Below the pieces are notes generated by a model. That model was not told the origin of the DNA and made no database searches. It saw only the letters and a program-made list of their open reading frames with translations. Positions 22,372-34,569 of a DNA stretch of 64,000 bases are shown here, piece after piece. Every line of letters begins with the position of its first letter. Position 1 is the first letter of the stretch. The position numbers and the translations under genes were made by a program. The stretch covers positions 19,982,030-20,046,029 of the forward strand of contig JAKZAP010000016.1 in NCBI GenBank assembly GCA_023053575.1. The letters run 5' to 3'. The stretch comes from Branchinecta lynchi (taxonomy: Eukaryota > Arthropoda > Branchiopoda > Anostraca > Branchinectidae).

Positions 22372-24010
22372 TTAAAGTTCAATGGGCACATCTACCCCAA
22401 TCCCACTCTGTAACAACCCAGGAACAATGCTTACCCCCTAGATCAGCAGCTTTTTCAACAGTTTCCTCTCTGTGATATTTCAAAGCGTATTTTTTTGGGC
22501 CAGTACATGCTCAATTTACTAGCTTGGACAAAGATAAAAGTGATGTTTCTTGAAATACCTCGTAGATCTTTATTTTATGCATAAATCAGCTTTTATAATT
22601 CAGATTTGAATAAGTTATTTGTTTTTGAATGATTTTTGTAGCTATGTTTTTTTTTTATAAGCTTACTGCATATTTTGATACATTTTTTAAAGCAAGGTAA
22701 TCAAACTTCACAACCCTATTCCAAAAAGAAAAACTTTTAAGAGGCACTTTAAGCCATGGAACTTCTGATGAAACACTGGAACAATCACTTAAACTGCATC
22801 TGCGGCTTGACTTTGGTGACATCTCAAATACATCCTTTTCTATCAAGCATTGCTGGGAGTTTTCGAATTTCATGCCACGATATCCCAGCTCCTAAGATTT
22901 GGATCGTCGAAATGCCAGAGAGGTAAAGACAAGGGATAACAAGAAAACGGCCGATTTTCATAGCGCCTTCTAAGGGAAGTCGGAAATGTTTATTTGTGAA
23001 GCATTTAATACAAAGTCAAGCATTAGAAGTGTCCATTGTGCTTTAACGCGAACTGAGGCGACGCGAAAATAATTTGACTTGTTGTTGAAACGACGCGACT
23101 CAAAATTTGTGCCTAGCAAAGCGAATTTTTTTCGCTAGCGATATCAAATTCGTCTAGACGACAGCGAATCTCGTACTGTCGACACTTGTCTTCTTTATAG
23201 CTAGAGCTAGAAAGGATGATTATCCGATAAACTTCGGGGGCAGTTGGTAGAGTAGTCTGGTATATATAGTGTGAGACAATTTTATTTCGATTGGATCGTA
23301 CCATGGACGACGAGCGCTGTGAGGGGGCAGGAAAGCCGTTCATTCAGGGGGTGTGAAGTTCATTTTTCCTGACAACAGTGTCGCCTGACAACAATGACAA
23401 TAGTCTTGCTCAACGCCAGGAAAGGAATATGGGGAAACCTTCACGATGCCGATGTTTATTCCCGATTGTGAAATCGCTGTCAACGATACGAGACGAGAAT
23501 CTGCAAAGCGTTTCGGGACTTTCGTACCCACTATTTTTTTAAAGCACAATGGACACTTCTAATGCTTTACTTTGTATTAAATGCTTCACAAATAAACATT
23601 TCCGACTTCCTTTAGAAGGCGCTACGAAAATCGGCCGTTTTCTTGTTATCCTTTGTCTTTACCTCTCTGGCATTTCGGCGATCCAAATCTTAGGAGGTGG
23701 GATGTCGTGGCAGGAAATTCAAAAACTCCCAGCAATGCTTGATAGAAAAGGATATATTTGAGATGTCACCCAAGTCAAGCCGCAGATGCGGTTTACCCGA
23801 CTGTTCTAGTGTTTCATCAGAAGTTCCATGGCTTAAAGTGCCTATTAAAAGTTTTTCTTTGCGGAACAGTGTTACACTTTGAAATATCACAGAGAGGAAA
23901 CTGTTAAAGTAGCTGCTGATCTGGGGGGTAAGCATTGTTCCTAGGTTATTACAGAGTGGGATTGGGGGTAGTTTGGTGTGCTCACTGAACTTTAACCAAT
24001 TTTTGCTGTG
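22372..24010. repeat. Long inverted repeat with a short frame conserved in both arms
   Basis: The left arm (about 22372-23045) and right arm (about 23540-24010) are inverted copies, sharing blocks such as AATCCCACTCTGTAA, CACAGAGAGGAAACTGTT, TTCCATGGCTTAAAGTG and CACAATGGACACTTCTAA. A 490 bp spacer lies between. The left arm also carries extra DNA at about 22500-22720. Both arms encode, in outward-mirrored frames (minus 22655-22873, plus 23697-23882), NSQQCLIEKD, FEMSPKSSRRC, DCSSVSSEVPWLKVP. The right-arm frame starts at an ATG in a different upstream context. I do not recognise the family with confidence. The C-x4-C followed by a proline resembles the start of a THAP domain, but the distal C and H are not seen. 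Confidence 0.6.
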
Positions 24011-24159
24011 ACTTATGTGTGGGCACTTCTGAATCGAAGATTTGTCTTTTATTGGAACTGCACGTTGGCAACTTCCCGAATGATGAGCTGGTATAAAACG
24101 AATTTGCAGAAATTTTGGCGGGCGATAGACTCGTCGGTTGAAAACTTGTCAGTCGCCTA

Positions 24160-24482
24160 CACTCTTCAAAGTTTCATAACAGACAGCGGAAGGGTGCGCG
24201 GTTTCAACAGACAGTGTGTAACAGACAACACTTGGGATGTTATCTGCTGTGTTGGAAAGCGTTATACATGAAATGTTAGGCATAACAAGCATTGCCAGGA
24301 AGAGCAAAAAAAGCATCTACTGCCTAGTTTTTGTCTTCATGATATCTGAAAATTCAGCAGATGCTTTTTGGGGATTTGTCGGCTCTTTCTGATGGCAACG
24401 CTTGTTTCGTGTTTTCTGTTCCGCATGTCTGTTGAAACTATGCATCCTTCTGTTGTCTGTTATGAAGTTTTGTCTGTAGTTT
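24160..24482. mobile_element. Diverged family A relative
   Basis: It starts CACTCTTCAAAGTTTCATAA and ends with the mirrored TTATGAAGTTTTG. The core keeps GTGCGCGGTTTCAACAGACA and its inverse TGTTGAAACTATGCATCC, plus AGCAGATGCTTTTTGG around the axis. The terminal CACTGTCAG is no longer intact and no TSD is clear. Confidence 0.6.
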
Positions 24483-24499
24483 TGAGCACAGCCTAAGTA

Positions 24500-24668
24500 C
24501 CTATAGTATTTATGCTTCGTATGTTTTTTGGGATCCCCCAGGACAACCTGGAAGCCCAGGTTCTCGAGTGACTGGTTTATCTGAAGATGTATTGTTTAGT
24601 TCCTATGTTTTTTTGTTACAAGTTGTTTAACGTTATTTTGTGTAAATAAAGAATAACCTAACCTAAAA
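24500..24668 (+). mobile_element. Retroelement 3' end with (CCTAA)n tail
   Basis: A GGAAGCCCAGGTTCTCGAG block is followed by an AT-rich UTR, AAATAAAGAATAA and two CCTAA units. The short upstream coding is too limited to classify. Confidence 0.45.
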
Positions 24669-25326
24669 AAAACGCAAGTGGAGGTATATCTATGCCATCG
24701 CAAAAATTGTCCGTCTGTGAGCACGATAACCCTGGAAGGGAATGAGATATTTTGATGAAACTCGGTGTGAGGATTCTTTGGGTCACGGGAAAGGTCGAGT
24801 TTGTAGATGGGCTATGTAGCCATACATTTAGGGGTGTGGGTGGGTCAAATTAAAGGGCAAACAAAATATATTTAAACAGCTAATGAGATAGTCGATTAAG
24901 GGGTATGAAGACATGCTGAACACGAATATTTAAACCAATTTCTTGCCGGACAAGTAGTTCGCCCAGAATCTGGCCGAAACCGGAAATTTAGTTAAAAGTA
25001 AAAGTTTTATTTGAAGCTGGTTATATGTTCTATTTAGGGGTAAGAAGACATACTGAACACGAATATCAAAACCATTTTCTCGACCGACAAGTAGTTCGGC
25101 CGAAATCCGGCCAAAACCGAAAAATTTGTTAATAGCAAAAGTTGTATTTGTAGTTGATTATACGTTCGATTTAGGAGTAAGAAGAGACGCTGAATCCATA
25201 TATTTTAATCCATTTTTACTCGGACATATAGTTCACCCGGAATCCGGCTGAAACTAAAAAATGTGTTATAAATTAAATTTTATAAGAAATTGACTATAAC
25301 CCAACACCTGTAGGTGTTGGAGATAG
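24669..25326 (+). repeat. Family C copy, 5' part, interrupted by family D
   Basis: It begins ACGCAAGTGGAGGTATA and runs through GATATTTTGATGAAACT and core units with GAAGACATGCTGAACACG at about 24905, 25037 and 25171 (about 133 bp apart). It is cut at 25327 by the family D element. The continuation with GGGGTAAGGAGA and CATGCTGAATCC is found at 29068-29400. A small hairpin, CCAACACC / GGTGTTGG with a 4 nt loop, sits at 25303-25322. Confidence 0.7.
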
Positions 25327-26234
25327 CCCGTATGGAAATAATTAAGTCGTAAAAAACTGGAAACAATTGTTTCCGATCGTAATTTTACAATCGTTTTTTT
25401 TTTACCAATTCAAAGCGATCGTTTTCAGTTGTTTCCAATCGTTTTCAATTGCTTTCGATCGGAAACACTTGGTTTTGTTTTCAAACCATGAAATACATAC
25501 CTGATTTTTAATAAAGGTATAAGGGAAGCCTATTCTTTTTTAGTTTTACACAATGAAATTAGTTCAACTGAAACGCTGAATCCGAAATCCCAACTGTAAT
25601 TTTACAAATGTTTACGATCGTTTTTTCAAGTGTCATGAAACAACTGTTTACGATCGTTTTCAGTTGTTTTCGATCGGAAACAGTTCTTTTCGATCGGAAA
25701 CAATTGGTTCGGTTTTGAAGTCCTGAAACAAGACCTGATTTTTAAAAACAGTATTAGGGCAGTTGAATTTTTTGGTTGTAAACGATCAAAATAGTTTAAC
25801 CAAAACGGTGAATCTGAATCCTAATCGTAATTTAACAACTGTCTGCGATCGTTTTCAGTTGTTTTCGATCGGAAACACTTGATACGATTTTCAGTTTCTG
25901 AAATAAGACTTAATTTGTAACAACGGTAGTAGGGAAGTCGATGTTTTTATTGTGAAGGATTAAAATAGTTTTACTGAAAGGGCGAATCTGAAATCCCAAT
26001 CGTAAACGATTGGAAACAACTGTTTCCAATCATAATTTTACAACTGTTTACGATTGTTTTTTTTTTTTCAAGTACAATTAAATGATCGTTTTCAGTTGTA
26101 TTCGATTGGAAAAGTTGGTTCGGTTTTCGAGTCCTGAAATAAGACCTTATTTTTTAGCAACAGTAGTAGGGAAGTTGAATTTTTTTGGAGTTGTAAAGAT
26201 CAAAACAGTTCACTGAAATGACAATATAAGGTTT

Positions 26235-26645
26235 TTTCTTGATCAGCTAATTATCCCTCTATGATGATGTGCGAGGGATAAATATAAATTCGGATATTTC
26301 GGTTGCACTTCCGGTAAACCGTCCTCAGCTAAAAACAAAACAAAACTAAATCATAAAATCCACCACAATCACAACAGGAGAACGATGCGGAACCAACAGA
26401 CAATAAGACGAGATGTAACTAAAAACCAGAAGAAAACGGTGCGGATGCAGATAAAAATAAAATAACGAAAGAAAAAAGGTGCGTGTTAAAATGTATGTGT
26501 ACAAATCTGTGATTATTTACAATTCTGAGCTCTGTGTATATTTACAATTTACCATCCGTCTGGGAAAGCGCAGAAGCTTTCACCCAGAAAACGGCCCACT
26601 CGAAAAATCCATTATACGATTGACCACTTTGGATAAAATCTTTCC
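26235..26645. other. Non-repeat insert inside family D
   Basis: This stretch lacks the family D palindromes and separates two array units. It contains a GATTATTTACAATTC block and an A-rich run. No domain or terminal repeat is recognised. Confidence 0.4.
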
Positions 26646-27870
26646 TTCTTTTGTGGAAGATTTACAAATGTTTTTTCAAGTGCAATTGAACAACTGTTGA
26701 CGATAGTTTTCAGTTATTTGCGATCGGGAAAAGTTGGCTCGGTTTTCGAGTCCTGAAACAAGACCTGATTGTTAGCAACGGTAGTAGGGAAGATGATTTT
26801 TTTTTAGTTCTAATGATCGAAACATTTAACTGGAATGACGGATCTGAAATCTCAGTCGTAATTTTACAACTGTTTACGATTGTTTTCAATCGAAAACAGT
26901 TGGTTCGGTTTTCAAATCCGGAAACAAGACCTGATTTCTAACAGTGGTAGAAGTGAAGTTGATTTTTTGTTTAGTTGAAAACGATTAACATAGTTTAACT
27001 GAAACGGCGACTCTGAAATCCCAATCGTAAACGAAAGGAAACAACTGTTTACGATCGTTTTTCAGTTGTTTTCAAACGGTAACAGTTGGTTTGATTTTCA
27101 AGTCCAGAAACAAGTCTGATTTTTAGCAACGGTAGTAGGGTAGTTGAATTTTGTTAAGTTGCAAACGGTCCAAAATAGTTCAACTGAAACAATGAATCTA
27201 AAATCCAAATCATATACAATTGGAAACAATTATTTCCATCGTAATTTTTACAACTACTTACGATCGTTTTCAGTTGTTTTCGATCCATTTTAGTTGTTTT
27301 AAATCGGAAACAGTTGGTTTGGTTTTTCAAGTTCTAATACCTGAATTTTAACAACGGTAGTAGGAAAGTTGAATTTCTTTAAGTTGTAAACGATCAAAAC
27401 TATTTAACTAAAACGGCGAATCTTCCCTTCTCTATTAGGAGAATAGAAATCTTCGCTAAAATCCCAATCGTAAACGATTGGAAACAACTGTTTCATCGTA
27501 ATTATACAACTGTTTACGATCGTTTTCAGTTGTTTTCGTAAGGAAACAGTTGGTTTGGATTTCAAGTCCTGAAACAAAAATTTTACCAACGGTAGTAGGA
27601 AAGTTGAATTTTATACGATCTAAATAGTTTAAGTGAAACAGTGAATCTAAAATTCCAATCATCAACAAAAAACTGTTTCCAATCGTAATTTGTTTTCGAT
27701 CGTTTTCAGTTGTTCAGTCGGGAATAGTTGGTTTGATTTTCAAGTCCTGAAACAAGACCTAATATTTAACAACGGTAGTAGGGTAGTTGAATTCTGTTCA
27801 GTTGTGAACGATCAAAATAGTTTAACTGAAACGGTAAATCTGAAATGTAAATTTACAACTGTTTACGATT

Positions 27871-28300
27871 GTTTGACGGTGCAAAACGGATAAGTCAGCT
27901 ACATTTTATTCGAGCTATATTTCGGCCCTTCTTGGCAAGGGTCCTCCTCAGGCTCAAGCCGCTCAAGCTGGAAAATAAACTTGTGGAAAAAGAATTAAAG
28001 ATTGGATTTGGTAGCAGGTGAAAACTGAAATGCAGAAGAATCTAGCCGAGTCCAGAATGAAATCACAGCCCCAGCTTTAACTCCAACCAACTTTCAGAGA
28101 AGAAGTTCTCAAAAGCAGATATTTAAGGAAGAATCTTTAATTGTTTTTCCACAAGTTTATTTTCCAGCTTGAGTGGCCTGAGCCTGAAGAGGACCCTTGC
28201 CAAGAATGGACGAAATATAGCTCGAATAAAATGTAGCTGACTTATCCGTTTTGCACGTCAAATATGATTCGCAGTCAGCTTGGGCCGTAGGAACATCTGT
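27871..28300. mobile_element. Family E element inside family D
   Basis: Left TTTGACGGTGCAAAACGG and right CCGTTTTGCACGTCAAA form TIRs. The arms continue through AAGTCAGCTACATTTTATT and CCTCAGGCTCAAG and their inverses. It matches the copy at 4524-5062 in the centre. It interrupts the family D array, so it is younger. Confidence 0.75.
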
Positions 28301-29067
28301 TTACGATTGTTTTTTTCAAGTGTCGTTAAACAACTGTTTACGAACGTTTTCAGTTGTTTTCGATCGGAAATTAAGTCGTAAACAACTGTAAACAATTGTT
28401 GTCAATTATAAACAGTTGTTTACGATCGTAACTTTACGATCGTTTTTTTCGTATCCATTCAAAACGATCTTTTTCAATTGTTTTCAATTGTTTTCGATCG
28501 GAAACAGGTTTGTTTTTCAGTTTTAAAGCGCTGAAACACAGACCTGAGTTTAACAACGGTTATACGGAAGTTGATTATCTTTAGCGCGATTTTTAGTTGC
28601 AAACGATCAAAATAGTTCAACTGAAGCGATTTAACTTTGAAACAATTGTTTCCAATCGTAATTTTACAACTGTTTACGATTTTTGTTTCCAAAAGTTGTA
28701 AAATCCTTGGAAATGCTTGAAGTTGAGAGCTGTCATCCGTGTTTTTGCTATTTCCACTTTTCTTTGAAGCGCAAAATATTTCTAAAGCAGCTTTTGAAGT
28801 CAAAGCCCCCTCTATACTGCTAAAGCGTCACCGAGGGTCCGTTGAAAAAGAATCTGCAGTCGGAAATTCTGATTGTAAAAGTAAAATTGGTAAAAATACA
28901 ATTGGAAACAACTGTTTCCATGCATTAAATAACAATCGGTTTAGTCGTAAACAACTGTTTTCGATCGTAAAAATACAACAGGCAACAGTTGTTTTCAATC
29001 GTAAAAATGTACCATAATACAATTGTAAAAACACGATTGTTTACGACTTGAGTTATTTCCATACGGG

Positions 29068-29400
29068 AGGGGTAAGGAGATAAGCAGAATTGGTTTTTGA
29101 GCTTTCTTATTTCGCCAGACAAGTAGTTCGGAATTCCGCCGAAACCAGAAAATTGGCATAAGTGAGGCAGGAAGTTTTGATCGGTTACGTCAAAATAGAT
29201 ATGACTTCGAAGGGTAAACACACATGCTGAATCCATATCTGAACTTGGTTTTCTCAGATCTACCAGTTATTGTAGTCTTTTGAAAATGTACAAGAAACGA
29301 TTATTTTTTTAAGTTTCAAAGGTGTTTCAACCCCCACTATAAGCCTTGATCTATTTCTAAATTAAATTTTTTTTGCAAATTATTTAAAAATTATTTTCTT
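29068..29400 (+). repeat. Family C copy, continuation after family D
   Basis: GGGGTAAGGAGATAAGCAGA, CAAGTAGTTCGGAATTC and CATGCTGAATCCATATCTG continue family C. The tail with CTTGATCTATTTCTAAATT matches 40020-40040. Confidence 0.65.
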
Positions 29401-30426
29401 TCTAAACATTTTGAATTTCAAGAGATCAGTTACAGTGAAATAGATTTTCTGATTGTGTTCTAGAGAATATACTGATATTTTTAGTCCGGTCGACTGGAAA
29501 AACACTGGGAATAATTATTTTTTTTCACATGATAAAAACCCGTCATGAGAAGAGTGCTGTACTTTATCATTTAAAAAATAAAATAAAAAAATATGACATT
29601 AAACAGATGTGACGTCATTTTGACAACTAGAAGCTCTATACCTTCGCAAATAGCTTAATCCAGGATACTTGAAACAACATCATTTGAGTTCACACTGCAT
29701 GGTCAAAAATAATTTAAACCGAATTGTAGCAAAACTAATCAAGTTTCAAGTGAATTGCAGAACGGGGAGGACACTGTGAAGCTTCTGAAATAAATTCCAA
29801 TCCAGTCTTAAATCCTCGAAGGTATATTTTCACTATTTTATCTTTCCCTCCACTTTTGTCTTGGTATTTCTTTGTAAGTAAGCTACTTATTTGCTCACCA
29901 TTTTGTCGAATGAAAAATGTATGGAAATAACAGGGTCCCCAGACAAATTAGTTCTTTGTAAGAAAAGCTTATCCAGAAGAGCAGCTTTCATGCGAAAGGA
30001 GTAAATTCCTGCAGATTGTCGCGGAAGCCTTTTAGGGCTTCCGACAGCTAGATGGGATTACCAACTGTCCTGATGCGACTACATCAGAGATCCATTAGGC
30101 TAATTCCATAAAATTTTTGAAGTTCATTGTTTTGTTGGTTTGATGCGTTGTTCTCAGCCCTTTATTTTTTTTTTTTGGGGGGGGGCTGGGGGGAGTGGTA
30201 GTTACCTCTGTGTTCGGATGAAAGTGTTTTGACGTTTCAATGAGGCGTCCCGCAGTGCAGGTAAGTCAAGGTACTTTTTCCTTCTGTCCACTAGGCTAAT
30301 TTATTTTCTTAATTTCTTAGGGTCCCTTAAAGGTCAGTCTCTAAACACCAAAGAGTTGTTTGTTTGTTTTGGTTGGACTAAATCCGTTTCTACTGAAGCT
30401 TTCAATAAGACACTGGATAACGAGTG
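29401..30426. other. No gene recognised; one strong hairpin
   Basis: A hairpin with TGTCG-C-GGAAGCC / GGCTTCC-GACA arms and a 6 nt loop lies at about 30017-30047, followed by CTAG. A G run near 30178-30186 follows a T run. No coding motif. The hairpin could be a Helitron-type 3' end, but no matching 5' end was found. Confidence 0.4.
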
Positions 30427-30734
30427 CCCGATAAAAAAAAGTCCTCTCAGAGTAGTAGTATGAAGTTGTACGAAAAAGTAGCATGGAGTACTAACTGATG
30501 CTACTACATGCTTCTACTTCAAGGCTACCGTGTTCATTCTACTACATGCTACTATTAGCAAGACTGGATGCTTCTAGAGCAAGACAGGATGCTTCTGAAT
30601 ACTACTACTTAAGATTGGCCCAGTCTGAGGCACATTAACTGATAGTAGCCTACTCTTTACTATGACACATCACTAGATGCAACTTTTTCGTACAACTATC
30701 ATACAACTACGCTGGCTACAAATATTTCATAGGG
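30427..30734. mobile_element. Family F TIR element
   Basis: The ends CCCGATAAAAA and TTTCATAGGG are a diverged form of the CCCGATGAAAAATTT TIR. TG flanks both sides. The interior is rich in TAGTAGCAT / ATGCTACTA repeats (GATGCTACTACATGCTTC, GCTACTATTAGCAAGAC). Other copies are at 34103, 40863, 50006 and 56674. Confidence 0.7.
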
Positions 30735-30897
30735 TGGTCATGTAAGGCCTGGAGATACTGCTGGGACCGAGGCTTGGACGACCCAGAATTGTACCAGATT
30801 TCGGCCATAATCACCCAACGGAGCAACATAGATTCATTGGACCTTAATCTTTCCAAAGTGGGAACGAAGGTACGGTAATTAAGGTATTAACTAAACC

Positions 30898-33452
30898 TAC
30901 GTTGCCTGAGCAACGTGAAGTGTTGCGCCAACCTTTGTTCGGCTCCGCCGACTAAAGTATTGCGAGAGCAACACTTTGGTTTTGTTTCTTGGCTGTCGGT
31001 TAAATGCTGAAGTTGTCAATTTATCGAAGCTTTTGAAACGGTATGTTCTAAAAAGAATCATCACATAATTAAAAGCTATTGTTCAGCGTTGTAAAAACGA
31101 CAACAAAAGAATATCGAAAGAAGGGACTAAATTGACTTTGCAGCCAGTTGAGCTTTATCCTTTTCAATCGTAGACATCGTGACGGATGAAAACTTGGAAC
31201 AATATCTTATATAATCTAGTTCGTATTATAAAGCTATCCGGAACGTTTCAGGATTAAAATACCATAGATGACACCATTAATTATTACAAAACTACCTCAT
31301 TGTTTTACATTATCGTTCGTACCCGTTGCATAAACAGTTAATCCTAGGTTACAACGATAGACCATCGATACAAACTTTCTTACCGTCAGATTTATAGAAA
31401 TCGAATACAATGTGCACCAATTTGCAAAAGTTCTGGCCCCTCCTGAACCAATTCTTACTTACAAGTCCCTCTCCCGTGATAGACATCAAGTTCACCGGAA
31501 AATATAATGGGTACACCAGCTAGCAGAAGTTGCAAACTGCACATCCCTGCCGATGATTGTAGCATAACAGCCGATTATTACTTACAAGTCCCTTGCATGT
31601 CTCAGAATAGGGAACCAAATTGTTCTTACCATCGAATACACCGGAAACAAATAACAGGTACACCAACTAGCAAAAGCTGAAAACCCCTTATTGCCGAAGA
31701 TGACTATGAACTAACAGTTGACTGTTGCATACAAGTGCCCTACATGTCTCGCAACTGGTATCTCCTATTTTTGGTTTCAGTGTGTACCTTACTACTGAAG
31801 TTGTCGATCCCTTGAAACTTTCAAACTGGTTTTGTTTCTTCGCTGTCGGTTAACGCTGAAGTTGTCAACTTACTGAAGCTCTTAAAACGGGATGTTCTAA
31901 AAAAAATAATCACATGATCAAAAGCTATTCTCAGCGTTGTAAAAACAACAACAAAATAAAATCGGAAGAAGGGACTAAATTGACTTTGCAGTCAGTTGAA
32001 CTTTATCCTTTTCAATCGTAGACATCGTGACAGATAAATACTTGGAACAATATCTTATATAATCTAGTTGGTATTATAAAGCTATCCGTAACTTTTCAGG
32101 ATTAAAATACCATAGATGACACTATTAATTATTATGAAACTACCTCATTGTTTTACATTTTCGTTTGTATCCGTTGCGTAAAAAGTCAATCCTAGGGTAC
32201 AGCGACAGACCATCGACACAAACTTTCTTACCGTCAGATTTATAAAAATTGAACACAATGTGCACCCATTTGCAAAAATTTGTAACCCCCCGTCAACCGA
32301 TTCCTACTTGCAAGTCCCTCTCCCGTGATAGACATCAAGTTCACCAAAAACAAATAATGGGTACACCAGCTAGCAAAAGTTGAAAGCATAACATCCGATT
32401 ATTACTTACAAGTCCCTTGCCTATCTTACAATTGGGAACCAAACTGTTCTTACCATCGAATACAGCGGAAACAAATAACAGGTACACCAACTAGCAAAAA
32501 CTGCAAACCCCTCATCACCGAAGATGATTATGAGCTAAGAGTCGGCTGTTGCTCGTAACACCTATTTTTGGTTTCAGTGTGTACCTTACTACTGAAGTTG
32601 TCAACCCCTCGAAAATTTCAAACTGGTGTATCTCATGGAGGAATTTTTGTACAAGAAAATGGATGACATATACTTCGATCAAATTATCAACGGCTATCGA
32701 TTGCCGTCGAACAAAAAAGCTACCTGTCTTAGTTCAAAAGTTGACTTTTTTGCCGTAGGCCAACTTTCTAACGTCACCACTTAGGAAGGAACAAAGGATA
32801 AGCTCTAGTTTCTTTAACAATGAGAGAACTTTAAAAATTTAAGAGGCACATTTGATACCATTTCTCTGCCGCAAACCCAAGGGCAAAATAACGAATGATA
32901 AACTCAGCTGAAATCGCGAACAGAATTGGCTAGAAACAATAGATGGCAGCACTTTCGGACCCGTGGGAAAAAGCCACTTTGTTTCTGCAGATTTTTCTAT
33001 TCATCACTCAAAGAAGATATGTTGGCTGTGGGGCCGGGTAACTGCCGCATATATTTAACACTTATTGATTTTAGTCCATCTTCAATTTGAAACTGGTGCC
33101 TGCCTGCTCGCGTGCTAGAACGGAGCTTTCCACTCGAAAGCAGAAACATGGTTTAATGAAACGAAAGGTTCGCTACACAACTTCAGATAGTCCTCTCTAC
33201 CAAGGGCTATATAACTTCACTTCGCACACCGTAGGCTCTGGCTCTAGGACAAGCAAAAACCATCCTTTTTGGCCCCAAGCAAGAGTTCTACGGAGCTTTC
33301 CAAAATGTAATGTTCATATTCATCAATCCGGCCTAAGGTCCACACTTTCCGTAAAATCGCACAGGTTAAACCCTTACCAGTTACTAGGAATAAAATGAAA
33401 TCAGAATCATAGGAAAAAAAAAACAGAAAAAAACGAGTGTTGCTCTCGCAAC
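30898..33452. mobile_element. Element I: hairpin-ended repeat with 850 bp direct duplication
   Basis: The left end has an ACGTTGC-CTGA-GCAACGT hairpin followed by GTATTGCGAGAGCAACAC. The right end (about 33430-33452) has GTGTTGC-TCTC-GCAACAC. Inside, TGGTTTTGTTTCTT starts at 30977 and 31827, giving an 850 bp direct repeat, with the second unit ending near 32630. Each unit has smaller repeats around ACAAGTCCCT and GGTACACCAACTAGCAAAA. No protein domain is found. The single-strand-type terminal hairpins suggest a Helitron-like element, by inference. Confidence 0.5.
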
Positions 33453-34102
33453 ACAATTAATATAGTCTCAACTGAGAATAGAAGCCCTTTTTTCTACAAT
33501 CAAAGTTTGTTTACTTCTATTTTCCGCATGTTTTGTACTCGGCGACTTTTTCGAAACTGCTTCGCGAGAAAGATATCCTAATGCCAAAATGCGGTCAGTT
33601 TATTTTCGGTTTTACTCTAGCCTCACCATCGGACAAGTACCTTGGCTAGCTAGAACTCAACAGGCTTGGAAATGAGCTTAAGAACAGCCAAAGCCGTGGA
33701 TAAGCTTGATGAAAGCAAAGCTTTCTTTTGTTTTAAAGTATCCAACTAACTTACATACTGGAACATCAAAAGGAAAGTTCTAGATATAGGAATGGCTGAA
33801 GCCGATTGTGTCTGTTCATCAGCTTCTACAGATTCAATATTTGATTCTGAACTGCAGTTTTGTAGGTTATTCATTATCTTGGTTCATGTTCGTTGGTTGA
33901 TTATTATAAAAAAGAAAATAGGCAGGTAAAGTACTGGCGAAGTCAGTCGGTCAAAATCGTATTTTTCGAGTAACTTCAACACGTTTTGACTAGCTATTGC
34001 TTTCGGGCGAGGGATTGATTGACAGTTAAATTTGAGTGATTGTGAAGCCCAAGAGCGAACATCCTAGTGACAGAAAGGACGATAGGCCTTCCTTAGGTAG
34101 TA
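33453..34102. other. No gene recognised
   Basis: AT-rich DNA with no coding motif or paired repeat seen. Confidence 0.4.
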
Positions 34103-34269
34103 GCATCCTGTCTTGCCATAATAACATCCAGTCTTGCTAATAGTAGCATATAGTAGTATGCAGTAACACGCTAGCCTTGAAGTAGAAGCATGTAGTAGCA
34201 TCGTTAGTACTGCATGCTACTTTTTCGTACTACCTCATTGTACTATTTTGAGATAGATTTTTCATCGGG
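34103..34269. mobile_element. Family F fragment (inverted)
   Basis: It contains GCATCCTGTCTTGCCATA, GTAGCATATAGTAGTATGC and the terminus TTTTTCATCGGG at 34258-34269. The other end is missing. Confidence 0.65.
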
Positions 34270-34569
34270 TTTCTGTCGAATTCGGATTCGAATTCAGGAT
34301 TCGTCCTTTTGGGCATATTCGAATCTTATGCTTGACAGGCTGGATTCAGGCTCGAATTCCAAACCCTAAATCTTACAAATACGTTCCAATCTATAATCTT
34401 ATCCCAATTTTAACACACTGTGCTTAAATAGCCCCAACTTCATTCCGAGGGGTTGCCCGCACAGTTTTTGGGTGCACATCAGGTGCCCGGTGCCCGTGGT
34501 GCCTGCCGATACCGAGTCGGGTGGGAATTTGTCAAATTCGACTGAACTTGATGATTTTATGAAGTCTAC

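Larger units (their letters stand above)
25327..29067. mobile_element. Family D: 3.7 kb TIR element filled with palindromic tandem repeats
   Basis: The terminal inverted repeat CCCGTATGGAAATAA is perfect for 15 bp and continues imperfectly to AAGTCGTAAA on both sides. The AG next to each end could be a short TSD. The interior is about 11 degenerate units of roughly 163-235 bp, marked by CCTGAAACAAGACCTGATTT at about 25733, 26755, 26918, 27570, 27747 and 28530 with weaker copies between. Each unit contains short palindromes, including CGATTGGAAACA-AC-TGTTTCCAATCG and CGATCG-centred repeats. No transposase is visible. Two later insertions (26235-26645 and 27871-28300) sit inside, and family C DNA flanks both ends. 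Confidence 0.75.

Noticed and set aside
30017..30047. Hairpin as a histone mRNA 3' stem-loop
   Set aside because: The loop is six bases rather than four, the sequence does not fit the histone consensus, and no histone frame is upstream.
33087..33398. 103-codon plus-strand frame
   Set aside because: It is within element I, lacks a domain, and the reading is S/R/H-rich as expected of chance frames.
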